A program made the position numbers and the translations under genes. Positions 37,481 to 46,850 of a stretch of DNA of 64,000 nucleotides are shown here, one piece after another; position 1 is the stretch's first letter; every line of letters begins with the position of its first letter. The notes beneath the pieces were generated by a model. It was not told the DNA's origin and ran no database searches. It saw only the letters and a list, made by a program, of their open reading frames with translations. The DNA is from Bacteroidaceae bacterium. GTDB lineage: Bacteria; Bacteroidota; Bacteroidia; Bacteroidales; Bacteroidaceae. The stretch lies in NCBI GenBank assembly GCA_900770655.1, contig CAAGLA010000038.1:1-64000 (forward strand), in the 5' to 3' direction.

Positions 37481-38341
37481 TTATTTCTTTATCCAATGCT
37501 TTATATTTAATGATATGAAGTACAATTGCATTGACAATAGAGCCAGCTGTTTTTTTATCCACGGCATTTTGCTGTATTTTCTTATATAGTGCAGTCGTGA
37601 ATGTTTCCAATGCTTGTTGCAGAAGGTTTTTGTACCCTCTTTGCTTTTAATGTGTGCGTGAATGGCGTATGTTTCAGCTGTGTAGTACATCTTTTTGTCT
37701 CTTTCTTCAACCTGTGCGCCTAAAATAGGTTCTTCGCCATAAAGGAAAGTGTTTTCATCGAAGAAACCGATGTCTTTAATAAAGCCCATCCTTATCAGTA
37801 TGCAACAACCGTTTAAGCAATTGCAATATTTTGAAACCGTTGGGTCTTCTATCCACGCTGGTTTATCGCTTCTTTTCTTGCCTTTATTGAAAATATCCTT
37901 AATCCAGTAGAAATATCCTTTTAAGTTGTCGGCACCTCTTCTTTTTGGGTTTTGATGTACCCCTTCCTGTGTCCTTATGTCGCTCCCGCATACAACAATA
38001 TTCTCATCTTCTTGCATTTTTTCAACAAGTCTGGTAATGTAGTCGGTCTGTGGGAACTCCATATCGGGGTTTGCTATAAGTGCTAACTCATATCCCTTTT
38101 CTGCCGCATACCTTAAACCAATGTTATTGCCGGCGTTGTAGCCATTGTTTTCGCTGTTGGCAATGAAGGTACATCTGCTCTCTTTGCAGAATTCTTCAAC
38201 GGCTTTGCGTTCCTCTACTCGCGAGCAGTTGTCAACGACAACTATCTCGGTCTCTACACCTTGTTGGCGCTTCAGGCTGCCTATACACTTACGGCAGTCG
38301 TCACAGCTGTTGTAGTTGAGAATGATTATGGCGATTTTCAT
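37481..38341 (-). CDS. Glycosyltransferase family 2, rhamnosyltransferase-like
   Basis: A 286-residue GT-A enzyme starting KIAIIILNYNSCDD. VVVDNCS (34-40), LIANPDMEF (about 88-97) and the later CILIRMGFIKDIGFFDENTFLYGEE follow the pattern of GT2 rhamnosyltransferase-type enzymes, in which NPD replaces the usual D-x-D. Its start overlaps the preceding GT4 gene by 4 bases. Rhamnose transfer is suggested by family resemblance only. Confidence 0.87.
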   Translation of the reverse strand: MKIAIIILNYNSCDDCRKCIGSLKRQQGVETEIVVVDNCSRVEERKAVEEFCKESRCTFIANSENNGYNAGNNIGLRYAAEKGYELALIANPDMEFPQTDYITRLVEKMQEDENIVVCGSDIRTQEGVHQNPKRRGADNLKGYFYWIKDIFNKGKKRSDKPAWIEDPTVSKYCNCLNGCCILIRMGFIKDIGFFDENTFLYGEEPILGAQVEERDKKMYYTAETYAIHAHIKSKEGTKTFCNKHWKHSRLHYIRKYSKMPWIKKQLALLSMQLYFISLNIKHWIKK

Positions 38342-39549
38342 TGTTTAAGTATCTCTTCGTACAAATCAATGTAGTCATTGAACCGTGCTTTCATATCGTA
38401 GTTCTTCGATTTTTCGATACAGGCGCAACTATAATATTCCTTCCCATTTTCCAAAACTGTGAATATCCCTTTTTTTAATTCTTCATAATTGCCCTTTTCT
38501 ACTACAATTCCTGTGTTTTCATCGACGCTTTCGGGCGAGCCACCAGTGCGGTATGTTACAATGGGGGTGCCGCAAGCAAGTGATTCTAAATTGACAGTTG
38601 GAAAGTTTTCCTCTATGGTTGGGTTTGCAAAAACGTCGGCTGCGGTATAAATTTCTGCAAGTTCCTTTTGATTTGTTGTGCGTTTGTATGCAATAATCTT
38701 TTCGTTGTTAACCTCTTCTTGCGATATTCCAACAAGAATTATTTGATAATTCTCAGGAATGTCGTTAGCGAGTCTTTGGAAGTCGGAAAGTCCTTTTCTC
38801 TTGGACCAAGTTCCTGCAACCCCCAGTATTATTCTTTTGTTGCGGCTTTTAAGCTTGTAATATAATTCTCCCGTGGTGGGCTTGAATACATCGAGATTAA
38901 TTCCATTATTGATGACAATAGTTCTGTAATCTGACAAGAAACTCATATGGGTGAGTTCCTTCAACCAGATGGAAGGTGTAACAATGGTCATATTTTTTAT
39001 TGCTGTAAAAAGTCGTTTCCTTCTTCTCCAGTTAAATGCTGAAAAGTCGAAAAACCAACTTTTGGGCATATATTCAATTTGTGGACATTTGTCGCAACCT
39101 GTTTTCCATTTGTTGCAGTTGGCATAATCGAAATATATGCACCTTCCAGTAAAGGCCCAGCAGTCGTGGAATGTCCAAACAATAGGCTTGTCTATTTTTT
39201 TGAGATACCTGAATAGAATACCAATGTTTACATACCAGCCCACTAAGTCGTGCAGGTGTATTATGTCTGGGTTGATTTTTTTTATTTTTCTAATAAGTTC
39301 ATAGGTTGCCACCACGGAACCAAAGTCCTGCAGGTCTGTTATCCAAGAAAAATATCTATGCAGCGTGTGTTCGACTCTAGTACCAATATAAATGTGCCAA
39401 TCATCTGTGCGGTTCCTGTTAATGCTTGTTTTTGTCTTTTTAGAAACTGTCCAAACCTCAGTTCCTCTATCCCGTCCCGTTTTAGCAATATTAAGCATAA
39501 TGTGGCCGGTACTGAACATATCAGTTGAATTAATTTGAAGAACTTTCAT
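38338..39549 (-). CDS. Glycosyltransferase family 4 with cysteine cluster
   Basis: A 403-residue GT-B enzyme. The N-terminal half includes IIHLHDLVGWYVN, TFHDCWAFTGRC and a cluster of cysteines (CNKWKTGCDKCPQ) that is usual in one GT4 subgroup from polysaccharide loci. The C-terminal half has NPTIEENFPTVNLESLACG with both conserved glutamates. It is separated by 3 bases from the upstream GT2 gene. Specificity unknown. Confidence 0.88.
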   Translation of the reverse strand: MKVLQINSTDMFSTGHIMLNIAKTGRDRGTEVWTVSKKTKTSINRNRTDDWHIYIGTRVEHTLHRYFSWITDLQDFGSVVATYELIRKIKKINPDIIHLHDLVGWYVNIGILFRYLKKIDKPIVWTFHDCWAFTGRCIYFDYANCNKWKTGCDKCPQIEYMPKSWFFDFSAFNWRRRKRLFTAIKNMTIVTPSIWLKELTHMSFLSDYRTIVINNGINLDVFKPTTGELYYKLKSRNKRIILGVAGTWSKRKGLSDFQRLANDIPENYQIILVGISQEEVNNEKIIAYKRTTNQKELAEIYTAADVFANPTIEENFPTVNLESLACGTPIVTYRTGGSPESVDENTGIVVEKGNYEELKKGIFTVLENGKEYYSCACIEKSKNYDMKARFNDYIDLYEEILKQ

Positions 39550-39552
39550 TTT

Positions 39553-40521
39553 TTATTTAATTTGGTAACGACAGAAGATGTCAAATATATTTGAATGGAC
39601 AAGAAACAGCATCTTTGCGAATTTAAGTAGAGGTATCTTAGGTGTATAATACTGCGATATGTATTGCCTGTGCTTTGTCCTGATCTCTTTTACGGTTTTA
39701 ATTCTTTCTTTTTTGTCTACATCATTTTTGTATAATGAATAGATACTGCGCATCAGCATAAGTGCTCCACACCTTAAAGACTTGTAGCTTGGAACAAATC
39801 CCCATTTGTTTGCTATTGCTTGGCTCTTCTTTATGTATTCGGTGAAAAGCAGATATTCGCTTTCAAACGAATTATATCTTTGTGACAAGTCTGATGCTTG
39901 CATTATGTAATTGTAGTTTGAACCACTCGCAAATATTATAGTGTTGCAATGAAGAATATAGTCGAGCATAAACAGCATATCCTCTGAGTATGCAATCTGT
40001 TCATTGAATCTTATATTGAATCTGCTTACAATATTTCTGTTATACAGTTTTGCAACAGTATATCCATATTCAAAAATCTCTTTATCATCGAAAGCTTTTT
40101 GAATATCGGTTCCTGTAAGCAGAAACTCCTCAAATTCAATTCTATTTATGCAATTTTCATTATGATGTTGTTTCAGTCCTTGAATTATTAGTGTACATTC
40201 TTCTTCGGTGATGTTCTTATAAAGTTGTTCGAGATATCCCGGGTCCACATAATCATCGGCATCAATAAATGTAATCCACTCACCGTTTGCTGCTTCAATA
40301 CCTTTGTTCCTTGCTGTGCTGGCGCCACTATTCTCTTGCGTGATAACGTTGATGCGGTTGTCTTTTGCTGCATATTCCCTGCAAATCTCTAATGAACGGT
40401 CTTTGCTGCCATCATTAACTAAGATTAGCTCAAAATTGCAGTAGGTTTGATATAGAATGCTTTCAATGCATTTTCCAAGAGAACTCTCTCCGTTATATAC
40501 AGGAATGATAATGCTTAACAT
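39553..40521 (-). CDS. Glycosyltransferase family 2
   Basis: A 322-residue GT2 enzyme: LSIIIPVYNGESSL at the start, LVNDGSKDRS (34-43), and FIDADD (85-90) as metal site. The C-terminal half is variable and rich in aromatic and basic residues, ending near a hydrophobic segment. It starts 2 bases after the GT8 gene and is followed after 3 bases by a GT4 gene. Visibly AT-rich, like most genes in this part of the locus. Specificity unknown. Confidence 0.9.
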   Translation of the reverse strand: MLSIIIPVYNGESSLGKCIESILYQTYCNFELILVNDGSKDRSLEICREYAAKDNRINVITQENSGASTARNKGIEAANGEWITFIDADDYVDPGYLEQLYKNITEEECTLIIQGLKQHHNENCINRIEFEEFLLTGTDIQKAFDDKEIFEYGYTVAKLYNRNIVSRFNIRFNEQIAYSEDMLFMLDYILHCNTIIFASGSNYNYIMQASDLSQRYNSFESEYLLFTEYIKKSQAIANKWGFVPSYKSLRCGALMLMRSIYSLYKNDVDKKERIKTVKEIRTKHRQYISQYYTPKIPLLKFAKMLFLVHSNIFDIFCRYQIK

Positions 40522-40523
40522 AA

Positions 40524-41468
40524 CTAGTCCTGCGCTTCAATTATGTATGTTTTTGGCCTTTTCTTTAGGCCTATAAACCAGATTATGGAGTTCCTAATGT
40601 GCAACATTAACTCCAAAAATGTTCTGTTGACTTTTGTTAGCGGGTGTCCGCTCCATAACGACAATTGCTTGTATCGAAGAAAGCGTTTTGTATACGGATG
40701 AAGAGAGCCTTTTTGCCAAGGCTTGCTTGCTCCGGTATAATGTATTATAGTTGGCTGATATTTGTATTTTTCAATTTCTAGTTTTGTGTCCGTATTCAAC
40801 GATGTATTTCTGCATAACATTGCCGTTTGCAGATTGTACTTCACAGACAGCAATTTGACCTCTTTGTTGAGTACGGCGTTAAGAGTGTCTTGGTCGTGCA
40901 ATATAATTTTGTTTGGGTTTCCAAGTATATATTGGAAGCAACGTTTTGTAACATTGTTTTCTCTCCAATATTTGAGGTTTATCAGGAGTACTCCAGCATT
41001 GAAATATTTCTTTTCAAAGGTATACTCTAGCCTTTGGTATTTTCCCTCATTCATATAGTCTTCGTCGAGTGCAGCTGCTAAAGCATAGTTTTCGATATCT
41101 GTATTGTAAAGACTTTCAATGCTTTGGTCTATTATCATATCGCAGTCAAGATACAAAATCTTGTCTATTTCTTGTGGCAACAACTGCGGTGCGAGAAGTC
41201 TGTAATAAGTTGCAAGGCTTACATAGTCGTCATCGTGCATTGGACAATCCTTTAACTTTCTGCTGTCAATAATTATAGGAGAGATGTTTTGGCTGTATTT
41301 CCTGGTCAGTTCTTGCAATCTTGCCCAGTTGCTATCGCTTATGGTCTCCGTCATTAAATAAACATGAATTTTTGCTTCTTTGTTGTTCTCGAACAAAGAA
41401 GTAAGCATTATCCCACAATATGGAACATAATCATTATCTGTTGCACATAGAATGTTGATGCTGTCCAT
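40524..41468 (-). CDS. Glycosyltransferase family 8
   Basis: A 314-residue GT8 enzyme starting at ATG 41468; an upstream TTG in frame is not needed. ILCATDNDYVPYCGIMLTSL opens the GT-A fold, and the metal-binding D-C-D is at 108-110 in LYLDCDMI. FNAGVLLINL and the HYTGASKPW region toward the C-terminus are typical of LgtC-like galactosyl/glucosyl transferases. These are retaining enzymes using UDP-sugars, so a UDP-Gal or UDP-Glc donor is the best guess. Gaps are 21 and 2 bases. Confidence 0.92.
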   Translation of the reverse strand: MDSINILCATDNDYVPYCGIMLTSLFENNKEAKIHVYLMTETISDSNWARLQELTRKYSQNISPIIIDSRKLKDCPMHDDDYVSLATYYRLLAPQLLPQEIDKILYLDCDMIIDQSIESLYNTDIENYALAAALDEDYMNEGKYQRLEYTFEKKYFNAGVLLINLKYWRENNVTKRCFQYILGNPNKIILHDQDTLNAVLNKEVKLLSVKYNLQTAMLCRNTSLNTDTKLEIEKYKYQPTIIHYTGASKPWQKGSLHPYTKRFLRYKQLSLWSGHPLTKVNRTFLELMLHIRNSIIWFIGLKKRPKTYIIEAQD

Positions 41469-41489
41469 TTTTCCCAATTTTAATTAATT

Positions 41490-42449
41490 TTAGATGTTGC
41501 AGAATCTATTGATCAGGTTTCTGCATTTCTTAAAGTTTATAGCAATGAACCTGATGACAATATTGTCATTGTAGAATAGTATTTTTTCCAAACCTCTTAT
41601 GTTGTAGCCTGCTTGTTCAATATCTTCTCTTAGATGAGTATAGAACGCAGAACTATAGATGTTCTTGACATTGTATTTATATTCGCAGAACCATTTGAAT
41701 CTGATATAACGTGTTCCTATTGTAAGCGGTGCGCAAGAATGCCACTCTTCGGCCGGAATGATTTTACGCAGATGTTTGTAGAACAGCTCCTCAGATGCAG
41801 GACTCCTTCTATATAAATGCATTGTGCTTTCGGGGTGAATCCTATAGTTATACGTGTTCTCTTTCACTACTGTTACAGTTGCGTTGTTGGAAAATGCTAG
41901 GTGCAGATTCATAAGCAGATCTTCGCCGACAGCAATCTCTCTTGATATTTCGAATGTTTCTTTCTTGAACAGGCTCCTTTTAATTAATTTCCCCCACGGT
42001 GAGTTGCATAAACTTACATCCCTTAAAAGCAACTTCCTGTATTCTGCTGCCGGAAGATAACCACTCTCTTTTGGAACATAGCTGTCAGCTGGAGAAATGA
42101 TAATGCCCGATTTGTACTTGTTATAATGCGATTGCAAGTATTCTAAAGAATTGGGCGTCAAGGTATCATCTCCATCCACGAACGTAATGAACTCGCAGTC
42201 GCTAGCCTCTTCAACACCCCTTGCGCGTGCGCGAGTGACACCTGCATTTTCTTGGTGAATAACGGTTATACGCGAGTCTTTTTTAGCGTATTCATCGCAT
42301 ATTTTACCGGCATTGTCGGGGGTTCCGTCATCAACTAGTATTAGACGGAATTTTGTGTATGTCTGCGCTAGAATGCTTTCAATGCATTCTGCTATGTATT
42401 TTTCTACTTTGTAGACAGGGACAATTACTCCAATTAGACCTTGTTGCAT
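41490..42449 (-). CDS. Glycosyltransferase family 2
   Basis: A 319-residue GT2 enzyme: IGVIVPVYKVEKYI, LVDDGTPDN (39-46) and VDGDD (91-95). It resembles the other GT2 enzymes of the locus but is not a recent duplicate of them at the protein level. It follows a 173-base gap after the flippase gene, in which I see no gene or clear promoter, and precedes the GT8 gene by 21 bases. Specificity unknown. Confidence 0.9.
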   Translation of the reverse strand: MQQGLIGVIVPVYKVEKYIAECIESILAQTYTKFRLILVDDGTPDNAGKICDEYAKKDSRITVIHQENAGVTRARARGVEEASDCEFITFVDGDDTLTPNSLEYLQSHYNKYKSGIIISPADSYVPKESGYLPAAEYRKLLLRDVSLCNSPWGKLIKRSLFKKETFEISREIAVGEDLLMNLHLAFSNNATVTVVKENTYNYRIHPESTMHLYRRSPASEELFYKHLRKIIPAEEWHSCAPLTIGTRYIRFKWFCEYKYNVKNIYSSAFYTHLREDIEQAGYNIRGLEKILFYNDNIVIRFIAINFKKCRNLINRFCNI

Positions 42450-42622
42450 TGTTTATTCTTAGAGATAAGCGCGAAGGCGCATAAGGTTTTCAATTCAGTG
42501 CTTCTTATCTTTGTCGACCAATTTTCAAAGCATCTGGTCTGCAATTAGTAGCATTGCGTGTTTAATAAAGAATTTAAAAGGGTACTCTATATTTGTATGC
42601 GTGAGCTAATGACTTGCATCAA
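42450..42622. other. 173-base spacer inside the polysaccharide locus
   Basis: This is the longest gap between genes of the locus. Neither strand shows an open frame with a recognisable product, and no TTTG/TAnnTTTG promoter pair on the - strand. A small inverted repeat (GCGC-GAAG-GCGC) lies at about 42469-42480. It may be debris from gene replacement between loci. Confidence 0.4.
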
Positions 42623-44170
42623 TCAATGTGTTGTCTTGAAAAACTTTATTCTGTGTGTAAAATCTCTAAAACCGGTAGATGCTATATAGTAAACTACGGC
42701 GGAAATAGCAGCAATTATAGTACTATAAATTGCGCCACTTGCGAATAGTCCTATCCAACTATCCGCTGATATATGCACTCCTATGTATGTATCATATATA
42801 TATGAGGTTGAAAAAAACGCAAAGACGGACGCTGATACATTTGTTGTGAATAGTTTCCAATATTTGAAGACTGATAGCTTGAACCCTTTAGAAAAAAGGT
42901 AGTAAGGCTTCCAAATGTATATAATGGCGATAATTGATACCAATGAACCACATAAGACTCCCGGTAAGCCATAGAAGTATCCACCTGCAATGGCAAAGAC
43001 CACCATTATAATACTTTCGACATAGGGTGCCCATACATCGGCATATAAACCGTTCCCGTGTATGAATTGGTCAATAATGCCACGTGCAATGTTCAGTCCG
43101 CAGAGAATAGCGATAATGGCAACCGTGCTACAGTCCAAAATGTACTCATTCCCCAACCACACACCGATGAATCTTGACGCAAATGTATAAATGCAGGCAG
43201 TTATAATTGATGCTACATAAAGTCTGATAGCTAAAAGTTCCCTAAATACTTTGAATATTTTTTCTTTATTACCTTCTGCTATAAGATTCCCTATAGCAGC
43301 ACCGGTGCTGTTGATAATCCCGGAGATAAGTCCTTCCAGTTTCTGTGTTAGAATTGTGTAGTTTGTATATAGCGCCACCATAGGTAGTGATACAAAGGAA
43401 TAAACTAGGAATGGTGTAAGTTGACATTGTACAAGTGTGCCTACTTTGTGGGCGAATAGTTGTTTTGTGTACTTTATAATCTTAGGGTATTTTTTCAGCA
43501 GCTGTTTTCCCTGTTTAATTTCACTTTTCAGCCACGGATAAGTTTTGTTTATTTTCCAGTTAAGTATTATTGAATTTATGATGCCACACAGCAATTCTAT
43601 GGCAAAATAGATGTAGAAACTGCCATAATAGATAGCAAGTATCATTTGCATAATTACTTTGCTTGTTGTGGTTATTTGGAAGTATCCTGTTACTATGTAG
43701 TTGCGTTGGTCGGCTGCGAGAAGTGTCGCACGGTAATTGGCAAAGTAGCCAATCATCGAAGACGCGAGGTAGGCATAGAAACCAAAATAGATGCTTCCTA
43801 GTGGCACTGTGGTGTCGGGGAAAATTAATGGTAGGAATAGTGAACCTATGATGCCAAACGAGAGAATGACAAGGCCGATAATGCGGTATAGATAACCGAA
43901 GACCGATATAATTTCATTTATCTTGAACTTGTCGCCGTCAGCAATTGGCTTGTAGAGCACGTAGCCTATGGCTGTTCCAATTCCGAGTTCGGCAAGGTTA
44001 AGGAATGACAAAAGGCTGCCTATTGTACCGGTCAGTCCAATAAACTCATCGCCAAGGTGGTCAAGCAGTATTTTTCGGGTGAAAAACGCAGTGATGAATG
44101 ATGCGAAATAACAGATGAGGTTTATTTTCGCATTCAGCATTGTCTTTTTTACTCTCGACTCGTTCTTCAT
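42623..44170 (-). CDS. Wzx-like polysaccharide flippase
   Basis: A 515-residue polytopic membrane protein of the MOP/PST superfamily, with about 12-14 hydrophobic segments. The N-terminus KTMLNAKINLICYFASFITAF is typical, and the LNLAELGIGTAIGYVLYKPI segment matches the conserved early helices of polysaccharide transporters. It moves undecaprenyl-linked repeat units to the outer face of the inner membrane for polymerisation by Wzy. Its start overlaps the upstream acyltransferase gene by 4 bases. Confidence 0.9.
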   Translation of the reverse strand: MKNESRVKKTMLNAKINLICYFASFITAFFTRKILLDHLGDEFIGLTGTIGSLLSFLNLAELGIGTAIGYVLYKPIADGDKFKINEIISVFGYLYRIIGLVILSFGIIGSLFLPLIFPDTTVPLGSIYFGFYAYLASSMIGYFANYRATLLAADQRNYIVTGYFQITTTSKVIMQMILAIYYGSFYIYFAIELLCGIINSIILNWKINKTYPWLKSEIKQGKQLLKKYPKIIKYTKQLFAHKVGTLVQCQLTPFLVYSFVSLPMVALYTNYTILTQKLEGLISGIINSTGAAIGNLIAEGNKEKIFKVFRELLAIRLYVASIITACIYTFASRFIGVWLGNEYILDCSTVAIIAILCGLNIARGIIDQFIHGNGLYADVWAPYVESIIMVVFAIAGGYFYGLPGVLCGSLVSIIAIIYIWKPYYLFSKGFKLSVFKYWKLFTTNVSASVFAFFSTSYIYDTYIGVHISADSWIGLFASGAIYSTIIAAISAVVYYIASTGFRDFTHRIKFFKTTH

Positions 44171-45180
44171 AAGTTTATTGTCAGCTTGGTTAATTTCTGG
44201 CCGGCACTTTCAATTTTTCGTGCTATAAAATCGAACGGTCTTTTTGTGAGCCACAGTCTAATGCTCTCAACAAGAAACGCATTTGTTAAAAGTGCAATAA
44301 TGTAAACTGTTAATACTGCAATATACTTTGCACCTTCGAAATTCATTTTTGTGCCGGTGTCGTAAAGCAGACGGTATATATAGTAGCCGAATGGGCTGTC
44401 CTGTATAAGATATACCGGCAACATATATGTAGCGGCTCTGTTTATCAGTCTGTTTTGTATATTGGCTTTTGCAAAGAGAGAGAAGAGGCAAAAGGCTGCT
44501 GTTACAATAAAGGGATTGTTGTAGTAGCGTACATTAAGGTTGTTGTGCGATGTTATGAAGATAGTAAAGGTGGCGATGATGTGAACTGTTATCAACCATT
44601 TTGCTGCTATGCGTTTGTCCCATTCGAACCTTCTGATAGCATCGCCTAGAATGTATAGTGTGGCAAACTGGAATGTGTTGTATCCGGTGAGGTTAATGGG
44701 ATTCTCGAAATAGTATCCCGAAATGCAGCCCAAGAAGAGCGTTGCTCCCAGAACGTACAGATGTTCTACTTTGCTGCTGTTTTTAAGGAATATGTTCAAT
44801 AATGGGCTTATCAGCATAAGTTCAATATAGCAGCGCATAAACCACCACGGAGAGTCGCTTATTGGTGTGAGAACCGTCAGCCACTCTTCTTGCGTCGGTT
44901 TCTGCCCGAATACAACATATATTGCCGCCAATGATAGTATGTAGTAGAAAACTACACTCCCCAATATTTCGAGCAGGCTTCGGAATTTTAACTTTATATT
45001 GAAATATCCGCTTATCAGAACAAAAAGATTAACTCCTGTAATGGTGAATGCGAGAACATAATTGTTGGACATCGGCGCCTCGTTCTGTGCGTGGACTGAT
45101 ATGTGCCAGAAGACAATGAACGCCATTGCTACTATGCGTAGCAACTCGAAATTTGAATTACGTTCTGCTCTTTGCATCAT
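44167..45180 (-). CDS. Acyltransferase 3 family membrane protein
   Basis: A 337-residue membrane protein starting at ATG 45180, which overlaps the phosphatase stop codon as ATGA; longer upstream extensions lie entirely inside the phosphatase gene. The N-terminus RNSNFELLRIVAMAFIVFWH carries the catalytic histidine region of acyltransferase-3 enzymes, followed by GVNLFVLISGYFNI. About ten hydrophobic segments follow. It likely O-acylates the repeat unit. It is related to the acyltransferase at 27430-28467. Confidence 0.84.
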   Translation of the reverse strand: MMQRAERNSNFELLRIVAMAFIVFWHISVHAQNEAPMSNNYVLAFTITGVNLFVLISGYFNIKLKFRSLLEILGSVVFYYILSLAAIYVVFGQKPTQEEWLTVLTPISDSPWWFMRCYIELMLISPLLNIFLKNSSKVEHLYVLGATLFLGCISGYYFENPINLTGYNTFQFATLYILGDAIRRFEWDKRIAAKWLITVHIIATFTIFITSHNNLNVRYYNNPFIVTAAFCLFSLFAKANIQNRLINRAATYMLPVYLIQDSPFGYYIYRLLYDTGTKMNFEGAKYIAVLTVYIIALLTNAFLVESIRLWLTKRPFDFIARKIESAGQKLTKLTINL

Positions 45181-45935
45181 ATTCTCTGTTTTAGCAGCTT
45201 GTCTAGTGCTGCTTTCAGCTTTTCCTCTAACCTGCACTCGCATATATACTCTATAGCCTCTTCGCTGTGCAGGTCGCTGCCGGCAACAGTGTATAGCCCC
45301 TCTTTCAGCAACCATTCGGCTTTTTTCTTCACGGCTTTTCCGTAACCGCCTGCAAGCGATAGTATGTTCAGCTGGAACTTTACCCCTTTGTCGTGCAGTT
45401 CCCGGTACTCGTCTTTGTCCATATACATATATCGCTCGGGGTGGGCGAGCAGGGGGTGGTAGCCGAGTGATTGTATCTTCCGCAGCGTCTCGTGCAGGCG
45501 CATTGGCGGGTTGAAGTACGATGTCTCAACCAGAAGATGGTCTTTTTTGTTGCCAATGGGAAGCAGGGCAACTCCCTCCCCCTGCGGGTACTCCCTCTTC
45601 GAAGAGGGAGAGCAATTCATCAGCAGGCCTCGCAAGTGGTTGTCTATCATATACTCGGCAGCAAGGTGCAAGCGGATATTCCCTTTGTACCGGGCTGTCA
45701 GTTCGGCAAAGCGTGAACTCAATCTTTCGGGTGTGTTGGGCGTGTCCTCCATTATATGTGGTGTCAGCCACAAGGTTTCTATGCCCAATTTCTCGTACGT
45801 TTCGAGTATACGCAGGGTTTCGGCCATTGTCTCAACTCCGTCATCCACTCCGGGGAGTATATGCGAGTGGTGGTCGGTACTGCCGGCAAGGATACTGCCT
45901 TCCCCTATTGTCTCTTTTTTACTCCAGAACCACAT
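45177..45935 (-). CDS. CpsB/YwqE-type PHP-domain tyrosine-protein phosphatase
   Basis: A 252-residue metal-dependent phosphatase of the PHP fold. Metal ligands are visible in STDHHSHILPGVDDG (D21, H23, H25), LTPHIMED (H60), LLAHPERY and AGSDLHSEE. In Gram-positive capsule systems this family (CpsB/YwqE) removes phosphate from the tyrosine kinase that controls chain length. Here it lies two genes after a Wzc-like kinase with a tyrosine-rich tail, its probable substrate. It overlaps the following acyltransferase gene by 4 bases. Confidence 0.92.
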   Translation of the reverse strand: MWFWSKKETIGEGSILAGSTDHHSHILPGVDDGVETMAETLRILETYEKLGIETLWLTPHIMEDTPNTPERLSSRFAELTARYKGNIRLHLAAEYMIDNHLRGLLMNCSPSSKREYPQGEGVALLPIGNKKDHLLVETSYFNPPMRLHETLRKIQSLGYHPLLAHPERYMYMDKDEYRELHDKGVKFQLNILSLAGGYGKAVKKKAEWLLKEGLYTVAGSDLHSEEAIEYICECRLEEKLKAALDKLLKQRI

Positions 45936-46004
45936 TTTTTATTTTGCAACAGCTTGCATCTCTGTCTGTGTTATTACTGTTGAAATTCATTAACAAGTTT
46001 AGCT

Positions 46005-46763
46005 TTACAAATGCGATTTGCACAAACGATAGAAATTACCCAATGTTGTTCGAACAATTCTTGCTCCAGCAAATATTGGATTTGTTTTACACCTGTTGTA
46101 GCTTGTTGTGTATATGCTGTCAAAATGTTTTCTGTATTTTTGCGTCACTCGCCACATTGTTGCAAGAAAATGCCTGTCCGTTGATAGTCCACACCCTTTC
46201 TCCTTCTTGTGGTATATCGTGTCTGGCATTACGTAGCTTGTAATTCCGTGTAGCCTTGCATTATAGCAAAACTCTGTTGCATACAAATGCCAATGGTTGC
46301 ATATTTTCTCATTGAATAAGAATCTTTCGTATATGGACTTTTCCATAGCGAAACAGCACTCGTCTAGCGAATATACTTCAGTCTTCTCTTTTATTTGTAT
46401 TCCTGTGATATATGATTTGTTCTTATAATATCTAAGGTTTGAAATTACTGGGCCTTCGTTAAATAATCCCGCAAAACCTAAAATTTGATTTTTGTCCCTT
46501 GTTAATTCCGATACAATATTCTTTAAAAAATCTGAATTGTCAAACGCGATATCTTGATGACAAAAGACTAGAATGTCTCCGATTTCATTTTTCCTGCGTT
46601 CTATGGTCTTGTTGTATGCTTCTGCTGCGCTTTTGAAATTCTCTTGTTTTGCATCAATGAGAATAAGATTGCAGATTGACTTGTCCATCAGATTGAACGA
46701 TGGCAATAACATACTGTCAAGTTCTTGTTTGTTGTTGCAGCAACAAATAAAAGTTATTTTCAT
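46005..46763 (-). CDS. Glycosyltransferase-like protein (GT-A, HQD type)
   Basis: A 252-residue protein with a GT-A-like start (KITFICCCNNKQEL) and the motif FCHQDIAF (H69, Q70, D71), which in one GT2-like family stands in place of D-x-D. FAMEKSIYERFLFNE and HWHLYATEFCYNARLHG later resemble the acceptor side of that family. It lies between the kinase gene and the phosphatase gene. I judge it an active glycosyltransferase with unknown specificity; the assignment is weaker than for the other GT genes. Confidence 0.72.
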   Translation of the reverse strand: MKITFICCCNNKQELDSMLLPSFNLMDKSICNLILIDAKQENFKSAAEAYNKTIERRKNEIGDILVFCHQDIAFDNSDFLKNIVSELTRDKNQILGFAGLFNEGPVISNLRYYKNKSYITGIQIKEKTEVYSLDECCFAMEKSIYERFLFNEKICNHWHLYATEFCYNARLHGITSYVMPDTIYHKKEKGCGLSTDRHFLATMWRVTQKYRKHFDSIYTTSYNRCKTNPIFAGARIVRTTLGNFYRLCKSHL

Positions 46764-46850
46764 TGTTACTCAAGCCTTGTTTATAATTTGTAATATACTT
46801 ATATCGCGTTTTTTACTATCAATATTTGAATCGCGCTCTTTCATAAATTG